From positions 1-32,648 of the forward strand of contig QZWS01000057.1 of NCBI GenBank assembly GCA_004114245.1: a stretch of 32,648 nt of DNA. The letters are read 5' to 3'. The translations under genes and the position numbers were made by a program. How positions within the stretch are numbered: the first letter of the stretch is position 1; the number at the start of each line of letters is the position of its first letter. Below, piece by piece: positions 30,700-32,648 of the stretch. This DNA comes from Zoopage sp. CT-All (lineage: Eukaryota > Zoopagomycota > Zoopagomycetes > Zoopagales > Zoopagaceae). Under the pieces are notes generated by a model. It worked only from the letters and a program-made list of their open reading frames with translations, was not told the origin of the DNA and searched no databases.

Positions 30700-32009
30700 C
30701 TAAATAGCCCGCCAATTCATCGATCCTGTCTCGTAATACTCTGCCACCGATGTTGCAATGTTGCGTTCAAATTGCGGCATGGACGAGATGATCGAGCCGC
30801 CTAGCCAGGAAAGCATGTCTCTGTTTCTCGGCACAATGATTCGAGAGTCCCAGGACGCGAGAGCGCCGTCCGTAAAATCAGCTAGTGCGGCAGCGTTAGT
30901 GGGGGGCAACGAAGCGGTGCAAGCCAACTAGTAAATCGCTCAGTGAGTCCGGGCATCATAGAGCCGCCGCCGGCGAGAACAATCCCCCGGAACAAATCCC
31001 TCCTATCCGTCAGCTCTGTATATCCCTTGATCGTGTCCAGGGCCATCTGCACCACCCCGGCATGCTCTCGAGCGATCAGCCGCGGCTGGAACAGCGTCTC
31101 GGGGACCACAAACTGCGCGTCATTGATGACGACCTGGTGCTCGTCCGGCAGCCGGTATTTGACCATCCACGGCTTCTTCCGCCACCGGTTCACCTCGACC
31201 GAGTACTCGTTGGCGACATACCCCACGGCCTTGAAGATGTCTTCGGACTGTGTAATGGTGATGTCGTCCATGGTCGGCGAGGCAGGCGACCTCGGGTCAA
31301 AGGAATAGCTTTCGGTCTCCCCGGTCGAGTCCTGGAGCGCCTCGCGCATCAGCTTGATCATGTCTGCGCCCGCGTACGTGCTGAGCGTCGAGTGCGAGAC
31401 GTCAATAGTGCCATCGAAGACGGGCACGCAGTTGGTCAGGCCGTTGCCGAGCATCATCACGAGCCCCGAGGCAAGGGCCTGCGAGTAGAGCGACAGCGCG
31501 CACTGCGGTAGAATCTAGAGGGCGCGTCAGGAACAGCAATGCTGCGGGGGGGACGTGCCGCGAGCGAGTCCAGTTGGAAATGCTCAAACAGCACCTCGGC
31601 GGTCGTGTCCCGCACCCGCTGCGAGTTACCGGCGTTCTCGGTCAGCACCATGCAGCCGCCGTCCGGGTCCATGCCGATGCCGTCGAGCACATGCAGCATG
31701 ATGGCCTCAAAGGCGTCAAAGTCGTGGATCACGCCCTGGGCAACGGGATGCCGCAGATCGGACTCGACCCGGCTCTTGATGCGGGACTGCCAGCAGCGGT
31801 ATGCCAGCGACTTGCTGGCCTTGGGCGATGCGAACAGGCGGTGGTAGTCGTTGATGGCATCGCTGTCGATGACGTTGGCCTCCACGGTGACCCGTGCCAC
31901 GTCAGTGCCCGATGGTGCGGCTTTAATCCAACCGGTGCCATTGTCGACGACAATCTAGCTAAAGGGTTAGCGGGGCCGCAGCCCGCGCGCCGCAGCCTGC
32001 CTTGCTCAT
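30700..32009 (-). CDS. Divergent actin-related protein
   Basis: Four exons (32001-32009, 31559-31954, 30929-31514, 30700-30881) give 390 residues. The 9-nt first exon (MSK) joins IVVDNGTGWIKA, the normal actin N-terminus, across a 46-nt GC-AG intron with a CTAAC branch; the second intron (31515-31558) is also GC-AG. Actin-fold landmarks: phosphate loop 1 DNGTGWIK, HPVAQGVIHDFDAFEAIM, CALSLYSQALASGLV, RLPDEHQVVIND, PETLFQPRLIA, VLAGGGSMMPGL and SWLGGSIISSM. The second phosphate loop is degenerate: where actin has LDSGDGVTH this reads MLGNGLTN, so Asp154 and Asp157 are replaced, while the Gln137 position is kept. The C-terminus (NWRAI) lacks the actin KCF ending. I cannot place it in a named Arp class. 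Reduced ATP hydrolysis is inference. Confidence 0.85.
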
Positions 32010-32222
32010 CGGCGTCAGGGAGCGGAACACACGCTTGCGCCTGGCCACGGCCTCGGTTTTGTCGCACGAGGGGAGATTGGGGCGCAGGGAAATCCACATC
32101 GGGGCGACGGAATCGGCGTTCCGAGGCGCATGCGATGGGCGGCGATCGAAATGGTGATGCATCGGGGTGACTAAAAATCGAATCGGGCAATGACGTGGCG
32201 GTGTACACGAGGGAGAGAGCTG

Positions 32223-32270
32223 AGTGATGAGGCCATGCGGCAGTGCAGTGATGAAGCCATGCGGTAGTGC
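32223..32270 (+). repeat. 24-bp tandem duplication
   Basis: Two adjacent 24-bp units (32223-32246 and 32247-32270), beginning AGTGATGARGCCATGCGG, match at 22 of 24 positions. They lie upstream of the actin-related gene. No coding role is seen. Confidence 0.85.
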
Positions 32271-32375
32271 GGTAATGCTGTTGTGTATTGCAGCGCAACA
32301 GTATTGCCACCGTCGCTGGAGCGTTGTCTATAGCGCCTCGGATGGTGCGATGCACACGGACATGGTGCCTGCTCA

Positions 32376-32422
32376 GTCCCGCGACAGCCCGCGACAGCCC
32401 GCGAACAACAGCCCGCGAACAC
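32376..32422 (+). repeat. Short GC-rich tandem repeat (GCCCGCGAMA)
   Basis: Four imperfect copies of a unit based on GCCCGCGACA or GCCCGCGAACA occur in a row with a period of 10-14 bp. It is a small minisatellite in the upstream spacer. Confidence 0.75.
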
Positions 32423-32594
32423 CATCCCCGCTGACCAAGATGAACCAAAGCTGCTTCATACTAAACGCCGACGCACCGTGCACCGTGCACTATGCCAAGC
32501 CGCCGGCCCCGGACAAGGCACAACGGTGGGAAAGCTCACCCATCAAACTGCTCTCACCCCAGCCTGCTCCCTGCACCATCTCGCCACCCGTCGC

Positions 32595-32648
32595 ATGTCG
32601 TCTGTGGCCGCCAGCGACGTCGCCCAACCACACTCCCAACCACACTCC
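32595..32648 (+). CDS. Possible 5' end of a gene cut by the right edge
   Basis: An ATG at 32595 opens a frame to the window end that reads MSSVAASDVAQPHSQPHS, a plausible fungal N-terminus. The alternative upstream ATG at 32441 uses another frame that is also open to the end. Only 18 residues are visible, so nothing can be said about function. Confidence 0.3.
   Translation, partial: MSSVAASDVAQPHSQPHS

Larger units (their letters stand above)
32010..32594. other. Repeat-containing spacer upstream of the actin-related gene
   Basis: Open frames extend upstream of the chosen MSK start but show no actin similarity. The region carries two small tandem repeat tracts and presumably a divergent promoter. 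An ATG at 32441 opens a frame to the window end (MNQSCFILNADAP) with no recognisable product. Confidence 0.4.

Overview
This window is nuclear DNA of a fungus: gene-dense, GC-moderate, with very short introns of about 39-61 nt that carry CTGAC/CTAAC-type branch sites just upstream of the 3' splice site. The gene set is fungal: a Vac1/Pep7-type protein (C2H2 finger plus two FYVE domains), a Tom1/HUWE1-type HECT ligase, a class V myosin with DIL tail, Pns1, Yop1, Mix23 and a Mei2-like RNA-binding protein. I lean towards an early-diverging (chytrid-like) lineage, but that is inference. I rebuilt exon structures by hand from splice signals, reading-frame phase and family conservation. Most multi-exon models close exactly in phase.

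Layout. 1-1326 (+): 3' part of a TAPT1/Emp65 ER membrane protein. 1437-1868 (-): small single-pass membrane protein. 1900-2369 (+): MIX23. 2370-2855: unclear interval. 2856-3899 (+): protein with four CBS motifs. 4197-6842 (+): Mei2-like protein, convergent with a divergent DEAD-box helicase (6982-8579, -). 8666-9672 (+): secreted repeat protein. 9950-11581 (-): PNS1. 11582-12828: long non-coding interval containing an AT-rich block of about 890 bp with a single CpG. 12829-13344 (+): YOP1. 13451-15924 (+): VAC1. 16010-25041 (+): TOM1, 11 exons. 25086-30394 (-): class V myosin, 13 exons, tail to tail with TOM1. 30700-32009 (-): divergent actin-related protein. 32010-32648: repeat-containing spacer and a possible gene start.

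There are no operons. Several genes belong to membrane traffic and cytoskeleton (YOP1 and TAPT1 in the ER, VAC1 at endosomes, myosin V and an Arp in cargo transport), but nothing in the sequence shows co-regulation.

The main unexpected signal is in splicing. Eight introns spread over five genes are best explained by GC-AG boundaries; phase and protein conservation force this in most cases. That is roughly a fifth of all introns seen here, against about one percent in typical fungi. Two further introns are multiples of three without stops and hide inside open reading frames. The second main signal is the CpG desert at 11733-12624, which looks like a relic of cytosine methylation.
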